Assembly (NCBI GenBank): GCA_001792895.1
Contig: MARA01000015.1
Span: 124,001 to 188,000 of the forward strand
Length of the DNA: 64,000 nt
Direction: 5' to 3'
Origin: Lentinus brumalis
Lineage: Eukaryota; Basidiomycota; Agaricomycetes; Polyporales; Polyporaceae
Made by a program: the position numbers and the translations under genes. The notes under the pieces are model-generated. The model searched no databases. It saw only the letters and a program-made list of their open reading frames with translations, and had not been told where the DNA came from. Positions 32,618 to 44,562 of this stretch are shown here, piece by piece. Each line of letters opens with the position of its first letter. Within the stretch, counting starts at the first letter, position 1.

Positions 32618-35600
32618 CTAATCGACGTGGAATTCATCAGGATCCACGTTCGGATTGTCATCGCGGCCCGCCATGTGTGCGATATCCAAGCCGGGCTTCT
32701 CGACGACGAAGTAACGGTCAGCGTAGCGGGTGGCGGCATCGGGCTGCTGCGCCTCTGCTGGGGTCATAGGGAGGGGGACCATTGCGACGATGGAGATGAT
32801 GTCCTTGACGGGGACGACCTCCCGGACGTCGTCCCCACGGTACGTGCAAGCGAGGACTGTGTTGCGTGAGTAGGTGAGGATGTCGGGGTCGGGAGCGGTG
32901 AACGGGGTAATCATTGCCAGCGTGTGGTCACCTCCGAAGTAGCGAAACTGGAAATAGTAGCGTACTTCGGCAAAGCGATCACCGCGCAGCTGAACCATGA
33001 AGTTGACATCAGCAAGTGGCAGTCTGCGAAGGGAAGGTATCATGCTGACCTTCACCATGCGCGCGCGCCGAGGAGCCTTCCCCTGGCCTCGCGAATTTCC
33101 TCCTTCCATGCGCTGCGGCCGACCTGCCCGGTGGGAATACTGACGCGCGCCCAGCGACACACGATGGCAATCCAATCGGGGTTATCCAGGGGGACGTTGT
33201 TGTCGCGTAAGAATGCATGGATGGCAGCAGATTCGGCACGGGTGACATCACGTTCGACACCATCCGCAGCTCGCAGCTCGGCGTAACCGTCTTCGAGGTC
33301 GATGCCAGTGGACGGCACCCCGGGTTCGGCGATGGCGAAGGAAGGGTCTATGGCCTTGAGGGAATTGACCTGGCAGCGACGAAACGCCCGTTCGGAGACG
33401 TTAGCATACGGAGTGACATGCTGCTTGATTTCACGAGTGATACTTCCGATGAAGTTCTCCATAGTCCACTGGCTATGGAGCGCTCCTGGACCGATACGGG
33501 AGGCTTCAGGGACGATATGAGTGAGGGTATGAAGGCAGGGGCGTACGAAGTGAAGACGCTCCACCCGGGACTGATAGTAGAGCTGTTCGAAGCCCTCCGC
33601 GTACAGGACAAACGAGCGATGGGCTAGAGGGAGTTGCTGGAGTGGGAGGCGCGTCTGCAAAACAATCCGGACCCCTGCAACAAGATAACAAAAATGTTGG
33701 TAATATTTCTCAGGGAGGATGCCGCGCAGGAGGCCAGGGAGGAGACCGTAGACATACAGCAGGAACTCCCAGGCTTTATAGCCTGAGCGAATCTTCTCAG
33801 CGGGGTTGCGAGGGGGACGGTCGAAGGACCCTGGTAGATAGCGAGCACAGTCAGCGACCAGCTTCCCATGTGCCTTCCAAGGATTCTTCTTGGCAAAGAT
33901 GGCGAAGTCCCAGGTCGCCTTGTTGTCGGGGGCCTCCACATCCATGGTCCCACGCAGGAGAAGAACGATGAGGTCGGTCATGTTCAGAGTGATGAGATGC
34001 ATGAGATCCAGGACAAACCCGCCCGGGACGCCCAGAAAACGCGTGGGAGGCAGACCAGAGAAGATGCTCGGCTTTGCAATGCCGGTAGCGAGCCGTGCCC
34101 TCTCATAGTCGACCTTCCTGCGTGCAGCACGCACGATCGCGAGCTTCTCCTTGTACAGCTGGGGGCGTATGGTCGCATCCTGGTCGACCCGCAGGGAGAT
34201 GTTCGGCGGTCCGTCGTCGTCAGACCCATAGCTAGTGAGAGCAGGGTAGTAGATCCCGATCCCGGGCTTGTGCCGCCCGCACTGACCGCAGTACAAGCGA
34301 CAGCAATGTGCTCCGGTGTGACCGACAAGGCCGTTGAGATACGCCATCGCCGGCGAGTCCGCGGTGACGAGGAACAGATAAAGATAGGACCGGAAGAGGC
34401 GCTCCTCGTCGGCGTCCCAGATCGCGAGGCCCTCACGCTGCAGCGCGGCAAGGTGGTACAGGCCAGGGAACAAGAACGAGTCAACGCTCTTGGGCTTGTT
34501 GGGGCCACCGATGACACCGCCGGGCAGGATATAGCGCTTCTTGTAGCGACAAGTGGGAGGGAGATCGAACAGAATCCAGATGTAAAACCATGTGTCGGAT
34601 CCCTTCATGGCGTAGAGTTGCGCTCCATCGATGGAGAACATCAACATCATGTCGTCCGGCCCAATCTCCCGCTTCTGGCGCTCCTCAGGTGTGTCCCTGG
34701 AGTTCTCCGCGCGCTCGAGATAGTCCTGGCCGTAGTAGATGTCCTCGAGCGCCTCGATGTTCCCACCGGCAGCAGCTAGCTGGGCCTGGATCCTCTCCGT
34801 CTCCCGACGCCGATGTTTCATCAAGCGAGCGTTCTCCGGCGAGGCCCACATGGCCTGCAGCTGCGGACCGAGGGGAAGGTGACGAAGGCGCGACGCGGGA
34901 CCTGGCGACCACGCGCGAGCTCGACGGGGTCATAGCGCGTCTTGCCGCACTTGGGACAAAGGAGGTCCTTCTCGAAGGGCCCCGTGAACGCGACGCAAGT
35001 GTCCGCACACATATCTGTGCGCAGGGCAGAGACGCCAGTCATGTTCGCCACCAGCCTCTTGACCTGGTCATAAGACGGGAGTGGGTCCTCGGGGTGCAGC
35101 TCCATGAACGCCGCGCGATTGTCTGCGTAGTTCTCCTCGGACGCATCACCACGGGCGACGTACATGCGGATGGCGGCACGTTCAACTGGCGTGAGCTCGC
35201 GCACAGTAGGGACAGGAGAACGGAGCCGTGCCAGGACCTCCGGCGCAAGACCCGATGCATCCAGTGACGCAGAGAGCAGAGGGTTGATGAACCCTTCGCC
35301 GTCAATGAATTCTTTGCGACTGGGTTTGGTGGGAGCCCCTTGATCTTCAGTATACCCGGCCGGCCCGTCGCGCTCGGTGCCCGCGGACGAGGACGAGGAC
35401 GAGGACGAGGACGAAGACTCTTCACCAGGAGGCTGATCGATCTGGTCGACGTCCATGTCATCCTCAGCGACGGAGGGAAGTGGATCGATGGCCTGCTGGG
35501 TAGAGGCCGGAGTCTGCTGGAGACTCGGCACGCGAGAGAGAACAGGGGCACGAGCGAGCGATGACGTGCGCGAGATACTCGGCGTTTGGATGCGCGAGCG

Positions 35601-36317
35601 AGTCTGTGTTTCTTCTTCGTCGGAAGAAGACTCGGAGCCTTCATCGTCATCGTCGTCATCGTCGCCCTCGTTGCCTTCATCGTCGCCGTCGTCGTCGTCG
35701 TCCTCATCATCTGAGATAGGCATGAGGGCGGGCATGTCATCGTACTCATCTTCCAGCTCACTCTCCACCTGCTCACATGACACTGGTCAGCTTGGCTACG
35801 AGCCGCAGTAGTGTGCATACGTACTCTAGCAGTGGAAGATCCAGGTCCGGGGATTGTCTGGGCAGGCCTGCGAGCCCCTGGTTGCGTGGCAGGCGGCTGA
35901 GTATGCTAGCATTAGAGACCATGATAAGTAGGGTTAATTGAAGGGCGCAACATACCGTTGCCATGGGTCCCGCGTCTGGGGCAGTAACAGAGCCACTGCC
36001 GGCCCCGGGTCCCGTGGGAGGAGGAGGCTAAACGTGTTGCTGTCAGCGTGTCTGTGGGGTGTGGACATAACCGTCGTGCGTGTACTAACATGGAGGGGCC
36101 CGGTGACCGGATGCCCGGTGAGAGGATCCACATAAATAATCAGGTCCTCGTCCGGAGTACGGCGGTGCTCGCGGTGCCTGCGGAAAGTCTTGTGGGAGAC
36201 GGTCCGACGTTTCTTGCAGTAGCGAGCGCAGTCGCAGGTGTACTTCTTAATGTAAGTGCCTCGAACGAGGGGGAGGGACACATTGGAAGGGGGCGCAGAC
36301 TGAGCTGAAGGTTGCAT
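32618..36317 (-). pseudogene. Tnp2-type (CACTA) transposase, two frame breaks
   Basis: Exons 36317..36090, 36027..35956, 35905..35825 and 35768 onward; the three introns are phase 0. The N-terminus carries a Cys-rich CDCARYCKKRRTVSHKTF and RRHREHRR, then an acidic/poly-Ser region, then a CADTCVAFTG/CPKCGKTRYDP zinc knuckle. The Tnp2 core follows: DIYYGQDYLE, MLMFSIDGAQLYAMKGSDTW, LFDLPPTCRYKKRYILPG, HTGAHCCRLYCG, GGFVLDLMHLITLNMTD, and the C-terminal YYFQFRYFGGDHTLAMI. The expected role is the transposase catalytic protein. The frame breaks at a GGGG run (34872-34875) and in a GC-dinucleotide run near 33060; across each, protein similarity continues in the neighbouring frame. Restoring only two bases would reopen the gene, so it is either recently dead or affected by sequencing errors. 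Confidence 0.75.
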
Positions 36318-36400
36318 GATAGTAGTCGAGAAGATTGTGGTTACTGTGAGTAGAGATGGAGCAGTGAGTGGTTTGCTACAGCTAGACGACGACTTTACTG

Positions 36401-38078
36401 ACATTATATATGTAGTCACCGCGCTATAATTGTCCTCTCCCAAAGAGAGAGAGGTTGGTGATTGTGCCCTTCCACAGGATGTCGTGCGCAGGCGGCGTAG
36501 TCGTGGGCTGGCGGCGTATGTCAGACGTACTATGGCGGTGGAATAAGTTGAACTGAAAGGCGTACTGTACCTTGCCGTGCCTGTGACCCGCTACTTGATA
36601 TCACTCGTCGACTGCCACAGGTGGGAGGGTGCGAGATGGTCGGATTGAAGACTGTATGCCAATTGGCATAGAATCGAGACTTGTGGCCAACCGTGCGTGC
36701 ATGGGGGCGGTATCGTATTGAGGCGCAACGGCGCAAGAGCGCATGTGCAGTACGGCAAATGCACCGTTCAATTGACCTGAACAAGTGGCAAACTGAGCAG
36801 CGCAGGTTGAGCGCAGCGCAAACTTGCGCAAACGTCCGGATTGGGGACCACGAAACGCGACTTCGCTGTCAAAATAGACGCCAACCGGCTTCGATTTGCT
36901 CCCGCCTACACCCGCCTACACTAGGCTACACGGAAATCGTTGGGAATAGGGCGGGATCTCACTGGGCCTCAGGTGTAATCGACCATCGTCTACCTCCTAC
37001 TACAACCGCGTCACGCCGTGCGCAGCTCCAGCGTTTTTGACTCAAAAGCTCGGCAGTTAGATGATTCTGAGGCTGCACAAGAAAGATGGGCCGCCCTTCG
37101 AAACCGGTGAGCAGCTTCCTCGTGTCCCTTCCACGCCCATGTTCCTGCCTCCGAGTCTTGTTGCGCGGCTTACGCGCTCAACGCAGGATGTCTCACTCTT
37201 ATATTTCCTGAGTCAATTCTACCGAGCCCTGTTGTTTGTGAGACTGACGTGATGCGCTCCCTGATCTGTCGCCGCTGATGAGGGCCTCTGCAGACGGCAC
37301 GTAGTGCTCCCGGTAGTAGTTCTTCATGGCTCATAGATTCCCGCTCATATAGTCAACGACCTCGGACAGACCAATGTTCAATCCGGACGGACGTGGGCAC
37401 TCTCAGCACTCCGCACGACACCGATGGGCACCGCACGAACAAGGATTGGCGCTCCTCCGACTTGGTCCGTTTAGCTCGCCGCTGGCAATGGAAGTCGCAC
37501 AGCCCACCACACGCTCTAGTTCTACGCTGCGGGTGTTGCAACAAGGCTCACAAGACTGTCGCCACAAGCGGTGCGCGCCCAAAGGTATCGCCGCTGCCAC
37601 CACGACGAAAGACTTCACTCGAGGTGAGTAGCGCGTGCGCACGACCACGTCACACCGCGCAGATTGCAAAGTGTCCAGAAGGCTGACGATTGCTTCATTG
37701 ACTAGCATCTCCGGACTCGTACAAGATCATAGCCTGTACAAAATGCGACTAACAGGCCGCCGAGAGGAAACAACCGTTCTAAGTCCCCACATTGCGACTC
37801 CGAGGGCATCGACGACTATCTCGGTACGTCTTCTCTGACCTAGGCCATCAGCCAGTGACCCTGAGGCGAGGTATATTCAGCGGCCAGCCAAATCATGACC
37901 TCCAGCTGCTGCCTCAGATCTTCCGCGCACGCTCCGCATTTGCTCTTGTACGGTTCGTTCATAAGGAGATATCCGTGCCAACAAATAATTCAGCCAGTAT
38001 CCACTGAGTCGTGCAAACCGAAAAGTCCTCGCCACCGCCATCTCCGCCATCGTCGCACCTCAAGCCACTTTACGACCC
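36401..38078. other. Gene-poor region right of the transposon
   Basis: No supported gene. A segment near 37790-37830 reads TEIVVDALGVAMWG on the minus strand and resembles the exon-like pieces at 10.3-10.4 kb (TEIVV), so a related decayed gene may have been here. Confidence 0.3.
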
Positions 38079-39180
38079 ATGCTAGTCCCCTCCCGAACCC
38101 TCGTGCTGACCTATACCGACGTCGGCTCCAAGCTTCGCCCATTCCTGATCCAGCCACGCACGTCTCGCCGGTGCCTTCCAGGACCGCACTTCCTCTCCGC
38201 CGCACACTTGACCGCTGCGGACTCGAACGTGGCTCAACGACCTCGCCTCTCCGAGGGCCGTGTATAGCCCTGCCCAGCTCCCTGAGCCCGGCGACTGAGC
38301 GTACGACATAGACAAGGAGTCAGATGGGATAGGCTACGGGCGAAGAGGACCGTAGATTGCGACAAATTAGGGCTGATGGGAGGATGTATGGGTCGGCCGC
38401 AGAAAGCGTCACGCTGGGACTCTTGCTCGGACGCAGGAGCGGACGCGCGGCAAACCCGGGAGGTCCTGGACGATGACGAGAAGGCCGCGCTACTTCGATC
38501 GGGTGCACATCCCGCTCATCGCGCGCGTCCCCGGTTGTCTGCGTAGCTCGTGGTTTGTCCTGAAGGAGATTGTGCGGGGGTACATCTTGGGTGTAGAACG
38601 CACGAAGAAGACTATCTGGAAGACTCGGCCGCGCGAACGAGAGGGAACGGAAACACGTCCTTGGGGCGGATGGGGCGGGAGGAGCAGAAACGCCGCCGAG
38701 GTACGTCGTGCTGCACGAGCGGACGTACAACATGCTGCGCTTGCGAGGTCAAGCATACGACGGGCACGCCGTAGCCGGCGTAGGTGCTGAGGAGGGCCGG
38801 GCGCTGGAGTACAGGATACCCATGTTCGCTTGTTTGATACGGAGCACATCCAGATCCTCATGTACGTCTGGGCTCGGATAAGTACGGAAGTCGCAACAGA
38901 ACGTCCGCGGTGGTTATGGCGCTGGTGTGGGATGGAACGGACTTGATCCAGGAGACACGGACGGCGCGAGCGAGAGGATGCAAAACCCGGACCTCGTAGG
39001 CAGATGCGGGGGATGGGGCATCTCGTGCGGGCCATAGATGTGCAGGAGCTCAGGCATGCGGGCGGGGAGCCCGCAATGATGGATGCAGAGTCTGAAGGAC
39101 GACCGAGTGACAGCAAATAGCATACGCGGCTTCAGTCGGACCGCGCAGCGTTGGGGTCGGGTGGAAGCTCGACGTCGAGT
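38079..39180 (+). pseudogene. EthD-domain protein, decayed (module G)
   Basis: The start is preserved: MLVPSRTLVLTYTDVGSKLR at 38079 matches the 4407 gene start almost word for word. Then come FLSAAHLTAAD, HIPLIARVPGCLRSSWFVLK at about 38.51 kb, and WMQSLKDDRVTANSIRGF near 39.09 kb, in different frames with stops and deletions between. It converges on the intact F-box gene 39195-40539. Its preserved ATG supports the start chosen for the intact copy. Confidence 0.72.
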
Positions 39181-39194
39181 ACAGGTGGAGGTTA

Positions 39195-40539
39195 TCAGAG
39201 CTGGAGGAGCAGTTAATTGGTAATAGGTTGTATCTCGGTCCCAGAACTTACTTTGTACCGGACAGCGGACACTTCGATGATATTCCGCACGAAGAGCTCT
39301 GGTAATTTATTCTTGATTACGGACAGCATAGACTCTGTGAGAGCTGGTCCCTGCTCCGGGCCGCCCTCTTCTTTGCAATAATCTACGTGAATCTTCACGG
39401 TCTGAAGCGCTTGAAATAGCTCGAGCCGTAGAGCCGCATCGAGAGCTTCCAGAGCATCGAACTTTGGAAGCTTGAGCGGGATGTAGACGGATCCAACATC
39501 AATGTATAGTTCCACAAGCTGTGTTGGACGAGGAAGAGAGTGCACCAGTCTCTCAGACTGGACCCAGGTATCAGGCCGGATGGCGGATTCGAATTCCAGG
39601 CCAAGGACCTTGAGGCTTGTAAGGGTGCAGAAAAACCGTTCGAGCTCTATCAAAAGAACCTCAGCTAACGATTAGGGGACGGGAGAGGACGGAGGAGTAA
39701 CTTGACTGACCTGGATTGTCGCGTTCAACAACCCTGATGTTCAATCTCCGTAAGCCTCGCCCGAAGCAAGACAACGACGAACCGAAGATCGCCATGAATC
39801 GAATCTGTTGGCCACGCGTCCGGCTGTAAGGCACAACCTCCAGATCAAGTAGCGATGATGATGTCGCCGTCTCCGACAACCAAGCTATGAACTGCTGAGC
39901 ACGACGTCGATCAGAAGACTTGGTCTCCCACATGACGTTCAAACCTAACAGGGCTGGCCGACGGACTGTGGACGCGCCATGCGAGAGGCTAGGGGAGAGC
40001 TCGGCCGCAGGGTCGGGCCATGATGGGCTATCAAGCTCCAGATTGTCCAAGGAGGGCAACGAGGTGAGGATGCGACGAAGGGCTCCGAAGGAAAGGAATT
40101 CACAGTCTAAGATTGACAGTGATCGCACCAATGCGAACCGGGATATGGCCAGCCCGGAGGCAGGTTGTGATAGATATGCCTCGGCACTCCCTTCCAAGAA
40201 AAGAATATCTGTCACATTGGGAAGATGGCCAGCGAATTCGAGCACGAACGGTCTCCCGAAGGCGGGAGTGCCCGATTGAGTGGCAAATTCTACCGTGCGC
40301 ACAGACAGGAGATAGATCCTCATCTTCTCCGAGTGCAAAACCCGGGATACGAGTAGATCGTACCGCTCTGGAGTTTTAATGTAGAGCGTTTGAAAGAGCT
40401 GGCGCCGGCTGGCGGGCAGCCATGCGCTGCAGACCAGAGAGCAGGTTAGCAGGGCGTGGTCCTCCTCGTGGCTCCCGTGGCACACATCCGGGATCCATGC
40501 GATGATCTGTTCAAACAGCTCTGTCGGGAACGTGGGCAT
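39195..40539 (-). CDS. F-box-like protein, intact copy (module G)
   Basis: Exons 40539..39711, 39646..39252 and 39200..39195 encode 409 aa; the last exon contributes only one Leu and the stop. Introns of 64 and 51 nt occupy the same phase-1 and phase-0 positions as in the other copies. F-box region: MPTFPTELFEQIIAWIP, then LLTCSLVCSAWLPASRRQLF. LRR-like body: HLPNVTDILFLEG, LPSLDNLELDSPSW, RRRAQQFIAWLSETATSSSL, FRCFGRGLRRLNI-like LSCFGRGLRRLNIRV, then ELERFFCTLTSLKVL and ALDAALRLELFQALQTVK. Substituting FEQ for TDE in the first helix distinguishes it. It is a presumed SCF adaptor. A membrane-protein pseudogene lies upstream and a decayed EthD gene downstream. Confidence 0.82.
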
Positions 40540-40984
40540 GTCCTACATACAAACGATCCACGTCGGCTCCGGCGTGACCTTGCACATATTTCAGTATTCA
40601 GTACTCACCAGGAAGACGTAGTCGTAGAACTATCGGTGTACTGAGGTCCAGGCGCAGATGGCGGGGGAAGGAGGGAGGGAGATGCAGAGAGCAACATCGG
40701 CGACTCGGGGATGAGGAGCAATCGATGGCCACATCGACCGTTATATGGCATGCACGTGGGCTGTGGTCGCACTGCCTGCTTGAGTTGACAGCCCAAAGCT
40801 TATATGTGAGGCGGTGAAGACGCGCAGGGACGCCGGGTGAACGTAGCAATACCAGCGATTTGAGTTCGTAGTACTCTACATGATGCATGAATACGCATCG
40901 ACAGCGCGAAAGCAACGAGGAGCGGGGAAAAACACGCGTGTATATTACAAAAGCACCGTCTTCAACAGTCGAGATCCGACGCGA
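40540..40984. other. Spacer upstream of F-box copy G
   Basis: Shares blocks with the corresponding region upstream of F-box copy E (for example CAATCGATGGCCACATCGAC + CGTTATATGGCATGCACGTG here, a near copy at 25905-25945), so the promoter region was duplicated with the module. No gene. Confidence 0.5.
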
Positions 40985-42035
40985 CTATTGCCGCACGATG
41001 AGCACAGTCTCCTCACTATCCGATGAATGCCAAGACGATATCCGCACGCCCTCAATCGTGCTCCCCGCGCTCGACGTCGGCGCCGGACTCGGTGTGCGCG
41101 TCGTCACCTCCACCTCCGCCGAAGCAGCCGACAAATCTCTCTCGAGTGCCACCGCCAGACCGGAAGTGGACGTAGAAAGGCGGGGGACGTACGCGGAGGA
41201 TGTCCGCGTCGACTGCGGGGTGCGCATACGCCCGGAGACGAGCGTCAACACGTCGGACAGCGCGTCCAATGTGGTAGCGCGCGACCGCGCTGAGGCCGTC
41301 GTTGATGGGCAGCCGGCGTTATCGAAGGCGAATGGGGATGTTGACCAGGCCGCCGGACTCTGTGGTGGAGGCGGCGGCTCTGGAGCTCGAGATATCGAGG
41401 AAGACAGCGAGGGCGCATGAAAAAAACTTCCGGTGGGGAAGCAAGGGACGTGAGACGACTGAGGCGGCGAGCCTAGAAGACGGGTACGAAGGGAGCGATG
41501 TGCTCGGGTCGGCTGCATGAGGTGGAGAGACGTCGTGAGCCGGGAAGACGAGCGATCGTGACAGTACTCACCGAACGGCGATCTCAGTTCGCCCGCAGAT
41601 CGCGTTCCTTTCCCAGTCTGGCTCATCTCCGCCCCGACGTTGCCCTTTCCGAGGTCGGGTCCCCAACCCGCATGACGCGCATCCCCGTACTTGAGCCCGA
41701 ACAGCGTCCCGCGCCCGAATGAGCAGCCGGAGAAACACACCCAGCAAGAGCACACCAAGCGCACCGCCGAGCGTGATACCCGCGATCTGCACGGCAGTTA
41801 GCGGATGCGCTGGGTAGTGCGTCTGAGGCTCAGCGGCGGGTATGCTAGTCCTGGTAGAGAGGGCGGTTGATGCAGATGCGGTAGCGCTTGTGCCTCCGGT
41901 TGTGCTGGACGATCCTGGCCCGTGCCGGTTGTCGATGTGCTGGTCCGAGGGTGGCGGCTCGAGAACGGGATGCAAGGAGGCAATGGGCTGGCTGCGCAAT
42001 CGGGGCCTTAACACGGTGGGAGAGGAAGGATGCAA
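40985..42035 (-). pseudogene. Ser/Thr-rich membrane protein with frameshifts (module G)
   Basis: The exon 1 frame (42035-41572) gives a Ser/Thr-rich ectodomain (SSSTTGGTSATASASTALST) and the helix AVQIAGITLGGALGVLLLGV + FLRLL. Near 41715-41725 the frame shifts to FGRGTLFGLKYGDARHAGW, the conserved juxtamembrane part. A GTGAGT donor at 41571 leads to exon 2 (acceptor CTCATGCAG). After another shift the tail is recognised as AAWSTSPFAFDN, RLSTSTSG, SSAGSTIEGVRISSW and HSSDSEETVLIVR, ending at 40985. The tail signature SSTIEGVRISSW-HxSDSEET-x-LIVR is the best family marker. No ATG was found at the 5' end. It is upstream of and codirectional with F-box copy G. Confidence 0.6.
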
Positions 42036-43544
42036 GGCGGAGGCTGATCACTGTCGTTTGTCCTAGGTAGGCTCACAGCAGATACGTGTAGGCGGCGGCA
42101 GATGAAGTCGTCAAGGTGTCATCGGCGTGAGGGAAGTCTGCGCAGAACTCGCGGGGATGTTGTCGAATGTGGACAAAGGTCGGAGTAGGCAATCAATGCT
42201 GCCAGTAGTCTGCCGATGTCACGGACATAACTGCTTTGACATACGGATGAGGAAGTGCTGTACGACGAACGGGAGAGGACGTTTGCGCGAACTGTGGGTG
42301 CACCTCGCCGATACGGCCGTCCCAGGAGATAGCGATGGCAGCCCGGGCCTCCGTGGAAGTAAATGGAGACAAGGTGGCCAGAAAGATTGACAAGAAGTCC
42401 TGGATATTCCAATGGGCCGGCGGAACGTTGGGTACGGAAGAAGATAGCGCACCTAAAGTGAACGCACCGCGACCTGACCTGAACGGTGGTCCCTGCCTCT
42501 GCGATCACGTCCAGCTCAGTCCCGGCTACAACGTGCACATTAGCGTGCAAAGGTCGGTATCCTAGGTGTGAGTTGAAGCAGTCGACGGGCGGCTGGGAAC
42601 GAATAGCGTTGGCAAGGTGCGTGGACGTGAGAAGCCTCAATGAAAGAGGCAGATGTCAGATGCCAGCAGATCTCTCCTCTGAGGAATATTGATCACCAGC
42701 TACACTATGCGGAACTGCGGCCCCGGATACAGCGCACAAGCAGCCACATCTCACGAAGACGGGGTTTAGTCAGGAGGACAGAATCACCGCGGCAGATACG
42801 GCGTCGGGAGAGGACAGGACCATGGTGCAACAACAGGACCCAGCTGGTGTCGACTCTCGAGAGAGCACAGATGCGAGCATAGTAATGGAATCCTTCCTTT
42901 CGTCGCAGAGCTGAGAGAGAGGACGGGAAGAGCGAGCTACGCACGGCTGTGGACGAGTGCAACTTCAAATTGGTGAGTCTCTGACGCGTTCACGTGGCAT
43001 AAGCGCGCAAAATAAGTACATAGCAGTATCCAGAAGTACTACTTACTTACCTTCCCGACCTCATCACCGTCCAAGCGACGCTACTTAGAGACGTCTTTTA
43101 CTAGCGTACGTGCTGCTTATTGCACCATAGTCCTTGACGCTTCGGACCCGTCGACCACCGAGCAAAGGAAACCCGGAGTCAGCCTCCTGCGATCCGCGCG
43201 GACTCCTTGCAGAGGTTTGCCAAGAACCGAAGGCACAGCCAGTGCTTGCCAAGATCTTCCTCGTTGCACGTTGTGAGCGACTTCCGGTCCACGGGCATAG
43301 TCCCTCATGTCGAATATGCGGCATTTGACGCGAAGCGCTTCAACAAGCAGTCATTGCACAACAGTACGTCGTACCCCAGACGCACAGAAAATGTTCCGAG
43401 CGTAACTCGGATGCACTGGGAAAGCGAACGTTCACGACAACATCTGCGCTGTGTGTTGCATCCGGAGTGAGTCGACTAACACGTACATGAAGCTTGAATT
43501 CACTCACACACGTACCATGTTCATGCCTCCGACCGGGGGCTCAT
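42036..43544. other. Gene-poor region before the MYND cluster
   Basis: No supported gene. GTGAGT/GTACGT-rich intron-like spacing occurs again at 42.1-43.0 kb but no continuous protein could be assembled. Confidence 0.3.
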
Positions 43545-44372
43545 CTACTTCCATCTCTCATAGTGCAGTTCTACATGCGCGATGTGTTCGTTCACGTAGT
43601 CGAGCGGGTCGCAACAGGCGGGCTTCGCCCGCGCCCGCGCCTCGTCCACAGAGAAGTGCCGGACGAAAGGCACCCCCTGGCCCGGTCCGTACATCGCCCA
43701 GACCAGGAACGATCCCGTGCCCGCATACGCGTCCCCGTAGTCGAGCTTTCCCTTCTCAATCGCCGCCTTCCGCCCCGCCGAGACGTACTCGTCAAAGAAG
43801 TACGTGAACGGGTCGTTCTTGCGCGACAGCCTCGCCGCGAACAGCATGAACCGGTCCTCCGCGGGGAGCGAGGAGTCCTTCTTGTACGGGACGGTGAGGA
43901 AGAGGAAGTTCTTCGCGGCGACGCGCGCGAACGGCGTGTCTGGCTGCTCCTCGCAGACTTTCAGGTAGCGCGCGAGCGTCGCGTTCATGAAGGCGTCGTG
44001 GTGGATGGCCACCCACTCCGTGAGCTCGGGCCACGCGGCGGGGTTCTGCGCGATCTTCTCCGCCTGCGCGCGGAGCTGCGACGAGTGGTACTTGCACGCG
44101 TCCTTGTGGTCCTTCCACGCCGCCTGCTGACAATCCTCCGACTGGGCGCATATAGTCACCCTTCTCAGGCAACAGTAGCAGGGGAAGACGGGCGAACTCA
44201 CGCAGTACGCGTCGATGAAGCAGCCGGTACACCTCTTCAACGCGAGCGTTGCATCCGTCTCCGAGTCCTTGCGACAGTGCTGGCATTGTGCGTGCGTTCG
44301 CAGCGGCTCGGCATCGTAGAAGAGTCCGTTCTGGCAGTGGACGTGGGAGCAGGTCGTCGCGGACGCGTCCAT
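43545..44372 (-). CDS. MYND zinc-finger protein 1 (C-terminally short)
   Basis: Exons 44372..44202 and 44141..43545 (60-bp intron, GTGAGT...CCCAG, phase 0) give 255 aa. The N-terminus shows CSHVHCQNGLFYDAEPLRTH, then the MYND zinc ligands CQHC, RCTGC, AYC, ECxx-type EDCQQAAW and HKDAC. The intron falls immediately after the AYC cysteine, inside the finger, as in all seven family members here. The conserved middle domain includes EWVAIHHDAFMNATLARYL, YAGTGSFLVWAMYGPGQGVP and FVRHFSVDEARARAKPAC. It ends HVELHYERWK and lacks the KMRFCC/CCCGGW tail of its paralogs. MYND fingers bind peptide motifs; the middle domain is unknown to me. A TATA box lies 50 bp upstream. Confidence 0.8.
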   Translation of the reverse strand: MDASATTCSHVHCQNGLFYDAEPLRTHAQCQHCRKDSETDATLALKRCTGCFIDAYCVSSPVFPCYCCLRRVTICAQSEDCQQAAWKDHKDACKYHSSQLRAQAEKIAQNPAAWPELTEWVAIHHDAFMNATLARYLKVCEEQPDTPFARVAAKNFLFLTVPYKKDSSLPAEDRFMLFAARLSRKNDPFTYFFDEYVSAGRKAAIEKGKLDYGDAYAGTGSFLVWAMYGPGQGVPFVRHFSVDEARARAKPACCDPLDYVNEHIAHVELHYERWK

Positions 44373-44420
44373 GGCGGGTAGAGCGAGGGATGGACGAGTT
44401 GGCAGCGGGTCGCACTGGTC

Positions 44421-44428
44421 CTTATATG
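44421..44428 (-). promoter_or_regulatory. TATA box of MYND gene 1
   Basis: CATATAAG on the minus strand, about 50 bp upstream of the ATG at 44372, at usual core-promoter distance. Confidence 0.45.
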
Positions 44429-44562
44429 TGCTCGTAGACGCTTTGTCCCGGGGTTCCCCTTCGGGAACTTGAGAGAGCAGCAGAGCGCCGTCACACAACG
44501 CAGGTGCTTGATCGTGCATAGTGGTATACTAGTCGACGACCTACCCGAAGCATATTGTACCG

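Larger units (their letters stand above)
28201..36400. mobile_element. CACTA/Tnp2-type DNA transposon region
   Basis: A minus-strand Tnp2 transposase gene (32618-36317), a minus-strand multi-exon accessory gene (28786-31038), a plus-strand ORF (31271-31843) and two inverted 34-bp minisatellite arrays lie together with no host gene between them. CACTA elements typically carry a Tnp2-type transposase plus accessory proteins and repeated subterminal motifs in both orientations. I did not find convincing terminal inverted repeats or a target-site duplication, so the outer limits are only those of the recognisable contents. The right array lies between the accessory and transposase genes, so two nested elements are also possible. 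Confidence 0.6.

Noticed and set aside
33868..34779. 303-codon plus-strand frame opposite the transposase
   Set aside because: It is the antisense shadow of the conserved Tnp2 core, with no motif of its own.
28003..36785. CACTTG at 28006 and CAAGTG at 36783 as possible terminal inverted repeats of the transposon
   Set aside because: Only six bases match, neighbouring bases diverge and no target-site duplication is seen; a match this short is expected by chance.
43494..44381. 295-codon plus-strand open frame antisense to MYND 1 (similar frames at 44634-45515 and 47230-47919)
   Set aside because: Each mirrors a well-supported minus-strand MYND exon; GC-rich third positions keep the antisense frame open, and the antisense peptides have no domain.
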